A stretch of DNA of 64,000 bases from Perkinsus marinus ATCC 50983 (Eukaryota > Perkinsozoa > Perkinsida > Perkinsidae), in assembly GCF_000006405.1 (NCBI RefSeq), contig NW_003200738.1, positions 203,777 through 267,776 on the forward strand. Reading direction: 5' to 3'. A model generated the notes under the pieces. That model was not told where the DNA came from and made no database searches. It saw only the letters and a program-made list of their open reading frames with translations. Below are positions 29,911 to 41,319 of this stretch, in pieces; position 1 is the first letter of the stretch, and the number at the start of each line of letters is the position of its first letter. Both the position numbers and the translations under genes were made by a program.

Positions 29911-32900
29911 ATGCCTAGGAAGGAGAGGAAAGGACCAGATCTGCATCGTGGTGGACACGATCATGTTATGAATCATCAGTATAGGCCAGTGATGCACGAT
30001 GCACCCCATGGTGATTATATTGACCACCCCTATCATAGAGATCATAGCAACTTGGGACCAGAAGGTCACAAGAAGCATGGGAAAGGTGAGGGTAGGGAAG
30101 TGGGAGGAGATGTCACGGTTGGCTCAGGTCATAAGGAGGTCAGTAATGCTCCGGAGTCCGCTCTAACAGATCACAATATGCAGCAGCATGAGCGTGGGAG
30201 GCAAGCTCAGGGCAAGCATCATCACAATCATGGTCATGCTCATCATCATCCACATGAAGGTCATCATCATGGGAAAAACCATCATTACCATCACCGCCCG
30301 AACGATCACAGAAAAGATGAGTGGGAGACTGTGCAGAGAGGCTTGGTTGCGAGCGCCTCGCAAACTTCTATCGGGTCTGCTCATGGACTTAGCTTTGAGG
30401 AGGCGTCCATGAAAATGAGCTCAGTGCCAAAGAAGCACTTTATGAGTGAACAGAGCGATGCGGAACAGCTTTCATCTGAGGAGAGGAAGACAATAGGCAA
30501 TAGGAAGATCAGAAGGCAGAGGTCTCAGGAACAGCAAAGGAGGGACAAGGCAGTTCGAAAACAGGTGTTATTTGCCTTGGACAAATATCTGAGCTCAAGC
30601 GCGGCATTCAGATAAATAATCAGTCGCCAACTGGTCAGTCCACTAGGGAGTCATTCCAGGTCTTCCATCCCTTCGACAAGCAGTTCCCATCGTAGCAGAC
30701 GTGGCAGATCTGTTCGCCACTTTACTAGGTGCTGTACTCAGTTACATGGGACAGGAGGACTCCAAACGAGTGTCGACCTACAGTCCATGGGATCCCGACT
30801 TCGTGGGCCACGCGGCTCATAGACCTTGGCTCGGTAATGATGATGAGGAGGAGGAGAGAAGCAATAGGAAGGTTGGTTAGCATCACACTGCTTAGCATTG
30901 TGCGTTGATCTCTCGCTGTCTCAGAGGAGTAGTAGGAAGAGCCGGAAATCACGGAAAGGTCAGTCCATGCTGATGCAGAGTGTCGTTGACTTGTTGCAGG
31001 TAAGTCGAAGTTTTCTGGACTGCGACGGCGGAAGTATCAGAAGACATATGAAGGGCAGTGGGGGAGGTATGATTGGTCAGCTACTGGGAGCGCATCCAAT
31101 TTGTGTAGTTATTATCCTGTCTCTCCGTGGAGTGAGGAATGGTCATTAAAAACATATCGCAAAGGAGGCAGATTGAGGGGGCAAAGAGCAGATATGAGAG
31201 TAAGGCCGGTAAAGAGAAAAGTATCGATATTACGAATACCCGGCAATAGCTCAGTTGGTAGAGCGTCCGACTGTAGTGATTTAGTCATCGGATGGTCCCT
31301 GGTTCGATTCCGGGTTGCCGGACTTGTTATACCTATTTTGTCTTCTATTGGAACTTACTAGCCTTAATCTGCGAGGAACGGCCTTGGCCGCATTCATGAG
31401 ACGTTCAATCCCTCTCAGAAAGTCCGCCATTTCCAAACTTACTCCCCATTCGATGAGCGATTCGCTACAGCCTGTCGAGTGAGCTTCTATGAGTAGGAAC
31501 GAGTACCTGTCGGATGTGATACCACTGATTGATTCTTGTTGAATAACGATAGATACGATGATCCTAATGAATGGTTCACGAGCTACTCGCCTTGGAATAA
31601 TAAGTTCCCTCATCGCTTCTCATCTCGAAGGAATTGGAAGAGGAAGAATAATAAGATTGGCCGATCTTATAACATCCCACGATGGAATCAAATTGAGAAA
31701 ACTGCATCCCAAAAACATTCACAACAGTACGTCGTCGGAACCTCTTGAGGGCATGACCAATGCCTTGTCAGACTATCTAAGACACACAACGGGCCCTATG
31801 CTGCTTCGTATCAGTCAACTCATCCGGCTAATACATTCGATAACTCCAATGCGAGTGGGCTCGTTAAGAGCGCGAGTGCCGCCAGTATCGGCAGTTACAG
31901 CTTCTTCAACTTGTCGTCTGCTGAGCTGACCGCCGATGGCTCGGCCAACCTGATAAGACAGCTTTCCCAAAGTGGACCATTCCAGACCAACCTTCCCGAT
32001 ATTATAGACGCGGCTCGGTATAGTCACCAGACGCTGGCGGATGCCTCTACAAGTATGTCGTTCGGGAGCGGTAACTATTATATGACGCCGAGCCCGTACG
32101 TATCGACTTCAACGGGTGAAAGTCAGTATGCCTCCTTGAGGCACTCGACTCAAGGTAAGCACTGGAGCGGCTCGTGCCGGACTGCCCCTTGTTAGCTGCT
32201 GTGGCTAGTGTTAAGACTTTGCCGAGAGGCCCAAGGTATACACCACCTAAATCTGAGCATCCACACCATCAAAGAGCCCATCATGGTAAGTGAGATGATA
32301 CGAAGCAACTACAGTCCTTGTACATTGTTTGAGTCATGAATAAACGATACCTCAGGAAAACCGCATCATCCTCATCATCATGGCAAACGTGGACACAATC
32401 ACGAGGAGGACGGCTCGGTAGGCTATGGCTTCATGGTTGTTGTTGTTGTTCCTACATGGTCACGTCGTCTTAGCCCACTGTCTTCCAGAAGATGGTTGCT
32501 GCCAATGACGAACGTGTGATGCAGCAACTGAATAATGTTGAGAGTGAGGATCAGGCCTAAGCTCAGGGAGGCGATGATCAGCGCGTTGTCTCTTCAGGGA
32601 GGCCAACGCAACAGCTACAGCACTCCTCCTTCAGTACTTCAGCTATACACATGAATCCAGATGTCATCAGAGCTGGGTGAGATTGCTCAGTTGGGGAGAC
32701 GACATATATACACTTTTCAGGTTGGTGAGACTACCAGCTCATGAGGTGGATGAAATTCCGCAACCAGTGAGAATTTCCGCGTTCTCTACGATTGCAACAC
32801 AAATCTATTTCCTCAGGTTGCATCAGCCTTCCCAAGGTTTTCACCTCTGGCGAGGCTACAACACCCTCCCCCACAAGGCGTAATGGGTCAGCATATGAAC

Positions 32901-32920
32901 CCCCTTGCTGGCCCCAATCC
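29911..32920 (+). CDS. His-rich multi-exon protein with repeated YSPW motif (partial model)
   Basis: The first exon (29911 to about 30610) is rich in His (HHHNHGHAHHHPHEGHHHG), then basic. Later plus-strand exons carry a recurring motif: TYSPWDPDF (about 30770-30830), YYPVSPWSEEW (about 31105-31145) and SYSPWNNKF (about 31575-31610). Further exons are Ser/Tyr-rich (31911-32150) and again His-rich (HPHHQRAHHG, then KPHHPHHHGKRGHNHEE at 32260-32400). Introns look short, but exon ends and total number are not settled. The frame at 29911-30615 could be a separate gene. His-rich tracts may bind metal or drive condensate formation (inference). A tRNA-Tyr gene lies between two of these exons. Confidence 0.45.
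31240..31322 (+). tRNA. tRNA-Tyr (anticodon GTA) with a short intron
   Basis: Acceptor CCGGCAA pairs perfectly with TTGCCGG; discriminator A. The D-arm contains GCTCAGTTGGTAGAGC. The anticodon stem TCCGA/TCGGA encloses CTGTA plus a 10-nt intron in the usual place after the anticodon. T-arm CCTGG TTCGATT CCGGG. It lies between exons of the His-rich gene, with GTAAGG about 40 bp upstream and TTACTAG about 40 bp downstream. Confidence 0.93.
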
Positions 32921-33273
32921 ATTCTCAACGGCCAATCTCTTCGGCATGCCATCTACTGGGTGAGGAATATTCACAAGGGCTACTCATTGAAAGTCAGCTG
33001 GTATTCAGATTTGCCCTACATTGAAGACGAACTAACTGACAATAGACCAATTCGTGCAGTATGTTGTACAACAAATTCTTCATCTACAGTAACTCATTTC
33101 ATGATAACTTCTTCATGACAGCAGGTGTTTATGGTCAGCGAGTGTTTTGAGTTCTCCCCATTAGTACACGTTTCTAATAATAACACGAGACGGTGAGCTG
33201 GAAACGCACGCACTGTATGCGAATGCCACATTTAGTAGGCAACAGGAGAGAATATTCCAAAGTGTATAAATAC

Positions 33274-33864
33274 TTAGTTGGTATGCTTAAGGAGATAATT
33301 AGCAACACCCTCAGTAGTGGGGATCATAGTATCTAGACCCTTCTTCCAGTTCATAGGGCAGACGACACCGTGCTCATCGGTCTCAATAACGGTATCCAAA
33401 ATACGAAGGACCTCATCAACGTTACGGCCAAGAGGAAGATCGTTCTTCATCTCAGAGCGGACAGTACCGTCCTTACCGATGATGAAAACACCGCGAAGAG
33501 CAACGCCGTCGTTCTCAAGGAGGACGTCGTACTCACGAGACATCTTCTGGGTGTGATCGGAGAGCATGGGGTAGCATAGCTGAGTTCCAATACCGCCATT
33601 CTTCTTCTCGGTGTGCTTCCAAGCCTTATGGACATCAGCCGAATCAGTAGAGCATGCGAGGACGACGGCACCGCGCTTTTCGAACTCAGCCATCTTCTCG
33701 TGGAAACCAATCACTTCACTGGCGCAGACGAAAGTGAAATCGCCGGGGTAGAAGAAAAGGACGACATACTTGCCCTTGTAGTCTGAGAGCTTCACATGCT
33801 TGAAAGAATCATCGGGCATGCAGGCCACCAAATCAAAGTCGGGAGCGCTTTGCTGAATAAACAT
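33274..33864 (-). CDS. 2-Cys peroxiredoxin, intronless
   Basis: 196 residues from ATG 33864 to TAA. It reduces hydrogen peroxide and organic peroxides using thioredoxin-type donors, in the cytosol as there is no targeting sequence. The peroxidatic Cys is in DFTFVCASEVIGF (about residue 50) and the resolving Cys in EHGVVCPMNWKKG (about residue 170). GGIGTQ at the sensitive-loop position and a C-terminal YLLKHTN without a YF helix are visible. It has no intron, unlike its four-exon neighbour. A near-identical copy of its 3' third lies at 35.5 kb. Confidence 0.95.
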   Translation of the reverse strand: MFIQQSAPDFDLVACMPDDSFKHVKLSDYKGKYVVLFFYPGDFTFVCASEVIGFHEKMAEFEKRGAVVLACSTDSADVHKAWKHTEKKNGGIGTQLCYPMLSDHTQKMSREYDVLLENDGVALRGVFIIGKDGTVRSEMKNDLPLGRNVDEVLRILDTVIETDEHGVVCPMNWKKGLDTMIPTTEGVANYLLKHTN

Positions 33865-34646
33865 TGTATGAGAATAATAGGGTCGAAACAACTGAACAAA
33901 CGCCTTACATACCATACACCATAGTCTTACATTCGTTCGCAATAGGAAAGGCTGACTTCTAACGACTCCGAGGGGTTGTACAGGTTTTAGCTAAGCTTTG
34001 AGGCCGATCGCACAAACTGTCTCCCCAAGGAATCGTCGTCCCTTTGTGTGATCGCGACAGATCGACTCGAGATTCGGGAAGCTAGGTGAGACAAGTGAAG
34101 TTCAATGACATTAATTCCTCTGGGTTATAAGAGGAGATGGAGAGTTCACTGTCAGATCTCCGCCCTTTTTCCCCGTGACACCAGCGTGACACCAGCGTGA
34201 CCTCGCGCGATCTCCCCACGTTTCTTATAGTATTAAAGCGTCACCTAACTATTTCATAGGACACCTACAATACACCACCCTGAAATGGAATTTCAAGTCA
34301 TACCGATTCAGCAAGTCACGCTCCTTAAGACCAGTTATATTGGCGAGCAGTGTGGACCGTTGGACAGCCTCGTATTGTAAGTCCATGTTGTTAGGTGATG
34401 AGTTTATTCTTCCAGGCAATTTTTTCATATTCGCGTTAGTTCACACGTTGTGTACTCTCCTTGATAACCATATTCCACTCAGCATATGAAGCCACTATGG
34501 GAAATCTGAGATGTGCCTTCGAATTGTTCCTTATCACTATCAAGCACGCAACTCCAGTCACACAATAATGCCCTGAATAGCATCGAAACGATCTGCAGAT
34601 CTGCCACTAGGGCTTATAATAGGTGGAGACAAAATCATCAGGTGTT
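33865..34646. other. intergenic between peroxiredoxins
   Basis: No coding sequence recognised; presumably the promoter side of the intronless peroxiredoxin and the 3' flank of the second gene. Confidence 0.5.
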
Positions 34647-35378
34647 TCATGTGTGCTTCATGAGGTAGTCAGCAACCCCATCTGTACTCGGTATCATGGT
34701 GTCCTTCCCCTTCTTCCAGTTAGCAGGGCAAACCACGCCATGCTCGTCAGTTTCGATGATACTGTCGAGCACGCGGATAACCTCGTCGACATTGCGGCCA
34801 AGTGGAAGATCGTTCTTCATCTCAGCACGGACTCGGCCGTCCTTACCAATGATGAACACACCGCGAACAGCCACGCCCTCGTTCTCGAGCAAAACGTCGT
34901 ACGCACGAGCCAGATCCTGACATTGGAGAGCATTCCATAGAACGTAACATGACAACTTCTTACCTTATTAGTATCGGCGATGATGGGATGGTTAATCTTA
35001 GTCCCCACGCCACCCAGCTTCTTCTCAGTGTTCTTCCACGCTTTGTGCACGTGCGCAGTATCACAAGACGCGCCCAGAACCTACTACGGTCGATAATACT
35101 GAGTACCGATACCGATACAAACCTACGACGCAGTTGCGGCCCGAGAACTCGGACATCGCGTTGTGGAAACCTATAGTTTCGGAGGCACAGACGAACGTGA
35201 AGTCGGCTGGATAGAAATACAAGACTACGTATTTTCCCTGAGAACCAACTTGCTGATCAGCGTCGATCGTACGATCGTTCGACTTTACCTCGTAGTCCGA
35301 GAGCTTAACGTTCTTAAAGGAGTCGTCAGGCATGCAGGCCTGAATGTCAAAACCCGGAGCTTGCTTTTGGATGAGCAT
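34647..35378 (-). CDS. 2-Cys peroxiredoxin, four exons
   Basis: Exons 35289-35378, 35127-35237, 34964-35080 and 34647-34916 total 588 nt (195 residues). Introns are 46-51 nt. The peroxidatic Cys is in DFTFVCASETIGF and the resolving Cys in EHGVVCPANWKKGKD. GGVGTK is at the loop. An extra Cys pair region reads GRNCVVLGASCDTAHVH. It is clearly paralogous to the intronless gene but well diverged, so the duplication is older than the 3' fragment next door. Likely cytosolic peroxide reductase. Confidence 0.95.
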
Positions 35379-35482
35379 GGTGATAAGTTCGGGACCGTAG
35401 AACAGCTTGGGGGGGGGAGGGGAAGATTTCCTATCGATGTGAATTGATACACTCAATGCCACTATGGAATAGATTAGAAACA

Positions 35483-35741
35483 CACGAATGCCACATTTAG
35501 TAGGCAGCAGGAGAGAATATTCCAAAGTGTATAAATACTTAGTTGGTATGCTTAAGGAGATAATCAGCAACACCCTCAGTAGTGGGGATCATAGTATCTA
35601 AACCCTTCTTCCAGTTCATAGGGCAGACGACACCGTGCTCATCGGTCTCAATAACGGTATCCAAAATACGAAGGACCTCATCAACGTTACGGCCAAGAGG
35701 AAGATCGTTCTTCATCTCGGAGCGGACAGTACCGTCCTTAC
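35483..35741 (-). pseudogene. truncated duplicate of the intronless peroxiredoxin
   Basis: Nearly identical to 33218-33478, including 3' flanking sequence, and covering only the last third (GKDGTVRSEMKNDLP to YLLKHTN, with the resolving Cys). Homology stops abruptly at 35741. No peroxidatic Cys exon is joined to it. High identity means a recent duplication; it cannot make an active enzyme as it stands. Confidence 0.8.
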
Positions 35742-35958
35742 CTGATACCAAGCAGAAGGCTTCTCTACGTAGATGGACTCAGTAAGTGTCAATTCGCTCT
35801 CAACCTGACAGCGAATCTAATGAACCCAGCCATGATGAACTCAACTCACATCAGAGAAACTCGCGCGCGCCCAAGTAATCGATATTTTGCTGATTTGACT
35901 CGAATATTCTCGGAGTGCGTGACATCTTTGCTATTCGAATTCAGTTGTTGAATAGTAA

Positions 35959-36750
35959 ATGTCGAGAAAGTACTACGAACGTCTTGTCACTTCAAGTGGA
36001 GTCACTTCTAAGAAGTTCGAGTCAATTCTCGGTGCCAAAATCCTTGGCAAATTCGGCTGGAAGACCGGTGACGGCCTCGGCGCGGATGGTCAGGGTATGA
36101 CCGACTGCTTACAGGTCAAACGCCGTGAAGAAAACGAAGGGGTAGCCAGGACACTTCGAAACTGACCTGAAATGAATATTTCGGCATTCAGTTGGGTCGC
36201 GAACTCGAGAAGAAGGAGTCATCAGAATGGGAGAACTGGTGGGCAGACAGCTACAACGCCATTGCTAGGAAACTCGCCAAAGTACACCATAGGAGTTCGA
36301 GAGTTTCCCATTAACGTTTTCGTGCTCTCAGTCAGTGGCAACTACAAGCAGTGGCAGCGACGAGTCTTCGGATGACTCCTCTGATGATGACGGGGGAGGA
36401 CGGACGACGGCTATCAAACGCGCCGATATGCAAAAGGGAAAACTTCGGTGAGTTAATGTGGAAGGAAATGTTATAGGAGCTGTCATGATCAGTCGGATAA
36501 TGCGGCAAGAACGGGAGGCTACGACTAAGAAAAGTGAGAAGGAGAATTCTGAAGAGGAGGAAGAGAAAAAGCAAAAGTCGAAGTAGTACAGGGAGTGTAT
36601 AATTTTGGTAGAAAAATTTTTACACTACCCAGGAAGCATCATAAGGAGAGCCGTAAGCATAAGAGAGTCGTGGCTGAGGAGGAGGAGGAGGAGGCACCTA
36701 AGAAGAAGCATAAGAAAAGCAAAAAGTCGAAGCGGTCGGCTGAGGAGTGA
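35959..36750 (+). CDS. G-patch protein, PinX1-like
   Basis: Exons 35959-36141, 36192-36281, 36332-36447, 36493-36582 and 36633-36750 total 597 nt (198 residues), all in phase, with introns of 45-50 nt. The N-terminal G-patch reads ILGKFGWKTGDGLGADGQGM, followed by KRREENEGLG, the usual G-patch order. WENWWADSYNAIARKLAK follows, then an acidic Ser/Asp run and a Lys-rich tail (KKKHKKSKKSKRS). G-patch proteins activate DEAH helicases in ribosome biogenesis or splicing. The basic tail and short length fit the PinX1/Gno1 group, nucleolar. The last exon overlaps a minus-strand frame at its 3' end. Confidence 0.85.
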
Positions 36751-37280
36751 TTGACCACGAGCCTTCAGTGTAAATAGCATGTTGGACGCCGTTGATGACG
36801 ACTTCAGCATTTTTCCTCGCCGCGATTCCGCGAAGGAGCGGTATGATGGTATTTTCTCGTATTTCTCTGGACTCCATTATCTGCCTGCTACTGTACGTAT
36901 TACTCGACAACATCGCCATCTCAACAGATTGAGATTGTCTAAGTGCTGTTGAGTTCACGTTCAATTCACTAGTCGTGGGAACTTTCATTGCTCGAATGCT
37001 TCCGTACGGACGGCTGAGAGGTCGGCATACTTACTACAACCATATTGCACCGATAAAATACTCAAATGAGATGTGTAGCGACGAAATGGTGTTATTCACT
37101 GGGGGTGAAAACGGCAGGTTTTCGGTCACGATTTCGGTTGATTTTTGGAGTCGCGATGAAGACAATGGTTTTCCAGTGCCGCCATTATCATCAATCACGA
37201 GTGTCGGAATGTTTATAGCATCTGCTCGGAAAAGCTCGACCCTGCACTGCGGCGTTCTCGATAATATGGCTGCTATTTGA
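36698..37280 (-). CDS. unrecognised multi-exon protein (partial model)
   Basis: Two minus-strand coding blocks lie about 40 nt apart. The first (about 37060-37275) includes RVELFRADAINIPTLVIDD and NLPFSPPVNNTISSLHISFE. The second (36698-36988) includes MKVPTTSELNVNSTALRQ and NTIIPLLRGIAARKNAEVV. Composition is protein-like and the frames stay open. The start exon is not found; it may lie near 37330. Its 3' end meets, and may overlap, the 3' end of the G-patch gene on the opposite strand. Function unknown. Confidence 0.45.
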
Positions 37281-37392
37281 TAACCAGTAACGCTGGAGCG
37301 TTAAACACGGAAGAATATTATGTTGGGGTTGTAGTCGTCGCGGATACCTATCGAATTCTAAACATATGCGCTTCAGATTGGTAGTTGATCAC

Positions 37393-38158
37393 ATGTCGGG
37401 TAGCTCTGGAGTTCCACGGCTGCCTATGATGGAAAGCCAACAGCAAGGAGGTCCTTCGGTGCGACGAGCCAGAGTGATGACCAGACTGCAGCAGATTGAA
37501 CATACCTCCAAGTACGTGGATGGACGGAGTCAACGGTCGATGTTGTTGTTGAAGGTATAGCGACTGCTTCGCTTTGCTGGACCAGGACGAGGATGGTCTC
37601 ATTGGCCCAGAGGAGCTCATGGTTGCTCTCTCATCCATAGGTTGGCACTTCTCCAATACGCGGGGTACACGTTGGACAGGTCTCAGGCCAGACGCAACTG
37701 AAATCGACGAACTGATGAAGGAAGTGTCTCAGGGCGGCGGAGGAGGTGAGATTCCCGGCATTCATAAAGATGCTTTCGAGAAGTTCTTGGAACGCCACTT
37801 CACCGTAAGTGTCGGACTAGCAGTTCCGCTGGAGGCTCTCTTAGTCTCAGAGTTCTGTCCACGCTGCACCGCATCAGGCTGCGGCGACAGAGTTGAAGAC
37901 TGGATTTCAACTCCTTAGCGGAGCGAAGCAATTGGTTGAGCCTAGCGACATCCGAGTGATGATGGCCAAGGTTGGCACGGAGCTGACGGAGGAGGTGTGG
38001 CGAGTGGAGATTGTTGGGAAATAAAAAGGATGTTTCAGGAAGCTGAAGAACTGGTTTTCCAGCATGATCGTGCCGACAAAGGTGGACTCACTCTGGAGGA
38101 GTTCGTGGCTATGGTCGCCGATACTAATGCAACAGCAGGTCTAGCCAAGATGATTTGA
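37393..38158 (+). CDS. calmodulin/centrin-like EF-hand protein
   Basis: Exons 37393-37511, 37555-37640, 37680-37804, 37851-37994 and 38039-38158 total 594 nt (197 residues), in phase, with introns of 39-46 nt. The first EF-hand is canonical (FALLDQDEDGLIGPEELMVAL). The others are degenerate (KDAFEKFLERHF; IRVMMAKVGTELTEE; VFQHDRADKGGLTLEEFVAM), so calcium binding by hand 1 and perhaps hand 4 only. Spacing fits a four-hand calmodulin-superfamily protein with a basic 40-residue N-terminal extension. Probably cytoskeletal or regulatory. Confidence 0.85.
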
Positions 38159-39393
38159 CTTGTCGGCCATGTGCATGTATGGTTTGTTCCTTACGAAGAG
38201 CATCTTGAGTTACTTTGAGTAGCTCCCGAGGGGGGAGTACCCAGATGTGTGGATTAGCCCACGTTAGTGTTGGTTGCCGCGTGGATGACATTTTCTCAAG
38301 CGTAGAACATGTAATGGTTCTACTGTGTTTTGTATGAGGAACGACCACTAATGCAGAGCTGACGCACCCACATTGATCAGCGAACATGGGAAGTGTGAGC
38401 GAGGACTAGCAGGTCTCACATAGTGCATGCTCCGTTCTTCCGAAGACCTCTGACATATACTCACATGGATCGCGTTTTGAATATGAAAGGTGACGTATTA
38501 GATAGTAAGACTCGTTTAGAGAGGTTCTCGACGATTCGTCCACAACAAAATTTCAGGGGAGATTTTCTGGAGCCAAAGGTTTCCATTGTATAATTTTTGT
38601 GTCGGCTTCCAAATTTGTGCATTTGAATTGAACCTCATATGGTGGTTCCCATCCGAGCCAGGCGGGTCGCCAAAACCGCCTCCATTCACTCTGATTGAAA
38701 TTATGCTTGTGAATAGGTCCACGATTCGCGGATTCGAGTCAAGCACTCCAACAACCGGAGTAATTGCACGAAATATTGTGGTAACCACAATGTGGTCACC
38801 AAAGAACCCCAGATATATCCCTCAGCGAAAACCGGTGACTGGATAGCCTGTTCCAGAGGCAAACGATTGATTCTATACCGGGTTATATCGTGAGGGGACT
38901 TTTTCAGCTCACCGATGCTAATAATTCGCCAACCTAACTCTTCAACTCAACAACAACTCGCTTACGATGGAGAAGACAAAAAATAAGACTCCAATAAATA
39001 ACGAATGTGAAGCTCTATCGTCGTGATGTTCTACCAAGAAGCGCGTACACGGGCATCTAGTACTAGTTACGAAATAAGATTCCCATCACACAACAGGGTA
39101 CAACAGCTCTGGAGCTCTACGCTATTCCTAGCCTCACTACAGCAGTACAACGTCTGCTTCTCCTCCAATACTGGAGTGTAACACAACGAATAGGCAACGA
39201 CTGCTAGTTCAGAGTCGCCCCGCCTTCATCAACGCACAGAAAGTGTTCGCCTGGGCGCTCTGCACTCATATAGCAATCATCTACTTGCTTTCAACAAGGA
39301 CATATAACTTTTTCAAATGTTATAAATGTAGTTTATCCAGCGGCTGCAGTATGCCGCAAGGATAAGTGCGCAAGAATAAGATTCTATTGAGTA
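38159..39393. other. intergenic, nothing recognised
   Basis: About 1.2 kb between the convergent EF-hand and ABC transporter genes. Open frames at 38.5-38.8 kb lack protein character. A small palindrome (GTGGTAACCACAATGTGGTCACC) lies near 38779; no repeat family is matched. Confidence 0.5.
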
Positions 39394-41319
39394 TCAATGA
39401 ACATAGCGAGCCTTGCGCCTGAGCACGACTATGGTCAAAATACGGAAAAGTATAAGCATGCCGAGGAGCACGCCAATGTCAAGACCGAGTAGATTGGCGT
39501 ATATAGAGTTCATCTTCGCTAGAGTCGGCATATCGAAGCCGAACTCAATGAAGTAACCAAGGTTCACGCCGTACTTGAGGTATGAGATGTACTGTCCCCA
39601 GCGTAGCCACACAGGAACCCTGTCGAGGCTGATGAAAAGGCCAGAGAAAGCGATTTGAGGCATGAAGAGCAAAGGCATCAACTGCATGGCTCTGGTTATG
39701 GTTGAAGTAGTAGCACCCAAGAGCTGCGCCAGAGAGGTTGATACCAGATTGAGCAGCCATAGAAGCAACAACCACAACACGAAGTTGCCCTGCAGATTCA
39801 CAATCCAGTAAAAGGCGACGACTTGAAGGAAGCATTCCAGCAGTGCCAAGGGTAATTCCACCATGGTCTTGGATACCACATAGGGGATAACCGAATACAT
39901 GCCACTGGTGTACTCTCTTAAGAATACCATACGTTGCTCAGGATAACGGATAATCGCTGTTTGAGCTGGACCGAACAGCTGCATTAAGCACATCATAACT
40001 ACAGCAGAGAAATAGGGCTGAAAGAGTCGTACATTCATCAGCCAGAAGAGCTCTGAGCCTGGTCTACCAGCGTTATGGAAGATACATCCCAATAGTAGGG
40101 TCGTGAACAGAACCACAATATAGCGTATAATGAACACGCTAGGTTCCCTCATAACGGCTTTGAACTCACGTAAAGCGAGCATATGGAATTGTTTATGAAG
40201 GCCGGCTCGATATGGCGGTTTAATATTGCGAGTATGAGCAGCTCCATCAGGGACATCCTTTTCCAGAGTAGAGCCGTTAGCATCACGACCATCGCTGATC
40301 TCAGCCTTGTATGCTTGAACTAAACCGGCAATGACCTCAGGTCGCTCAGTCTGGAGTGTGTATAGAGTGAAGTCCGCGAGATTGTAATGTGGTGGGCAGG
40401 TCAGCTTGGCATGCTTAATAAAGAAGTCAGAAAGGGAAGTCCTCAAGCCATGGTAGGCAATCTCCCCTTCGCTGATGACCATGACCTTGTCGAAGAGTTC
40501 GAATACTTCACTTGAAGGCTGATGAACTGTCATAAGAACCGTGACACCAAGCCTGGCCAAGCCCTTGAGGATCCTCGAGGTCGTCACAGCCGCATAAGAG
40601 TCCAAACCAGTTAAAGGTTCGTCCAAGAATATCATACTTGGCTGAGTTATCAGCTCCACCCCAATCGAAGTCCTCTTGCGTTCGCCACCAGATATACCTC
40701 GGGTCAGTTGGTTTCCCACCATAGTAGTCTGACAAGAAGTCAGGCGTAGGTACTCCAACATATCGTCGACGATAGTCTTAATCTGACCACGGACCAAGGA
40801 TCACACCTATGCAAACCGTGTATATCATCTTACCTCTTGCTTGCTCTTATCCAGTTTTAGAGTTGCCGCAAATTCGAGTATCTCTCGAGGAGTGCTCGTC
40901 GATACGAGAGCATCCTCTTGCATCACATAAGCGATGCTATCACGGAACTTCGAAGGAGCCGTAACCCGACCATCTAATGTCACCACGCCTTCGACCTTCA
41001 GGTTGCGACCAGAAGGATTCTGTCTTCCACTTAAGATGTTCATCAGAGTAGTTTTACCAGACCCCGACGGGCCCATAACGGCTGTAAACTCCCCCGGGTG
41101 GATAACACCCGAGCAATCCTTCAGAATCTTGCGTTTACCAACGGTGAAGTTAATCCCCTTCCATCCAAGCGAAGGCACGCTGAAGGATATCAGAGTACTG
41201 ATAACACGATAAGGCCGTTGCATGGCTTACCGTTCTGGGAGGGGGAAATGTAGTTTACCACCAGAAAAAGTCTCTACACCAGTTTCCAGGTCTCCTCTTC
41301 CGTTTATCGACGGGTCCAT
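39394..41319 (-). CDS. ABCG-type half-transporter
   Basis: Exons 41231-41319, 40834-41179 and 39394-40782 (two introns of 51 nt) give 607 residues, the usual ABCG half size. The nucleotide-binding domain comes first: Walker A GPSGSGKTT, signature ISGGERKRTSIG, Walker B MIFLDEPLTGLD and H-loop TVHQPSSE. The C-terminal half has about six membrane spans, e.g. FIIRYIVVLFTTLLLGCIF and LWLLLLWLLNLVSTSLAQLL. Reverse order (NBD-TMD) defines subfamily G. Such proteins dimerise and export lipids or hydrophobic compounds. The start at 41319 is set by MDPSINGRGDLE preceding an in-phase splice. Confidence 0.95.

Noticed and set aside
30163-30412. Met/Val- and Ile-rich frames over the His-rich exon
   Set aside because: Other-frame readings of CAT/CAC repeats.
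33317-34920. Plus-strand frames across the peroxiredoxin genes
   Set aside because: Shadows of the minus-strand coding sequence; no independent protein features.
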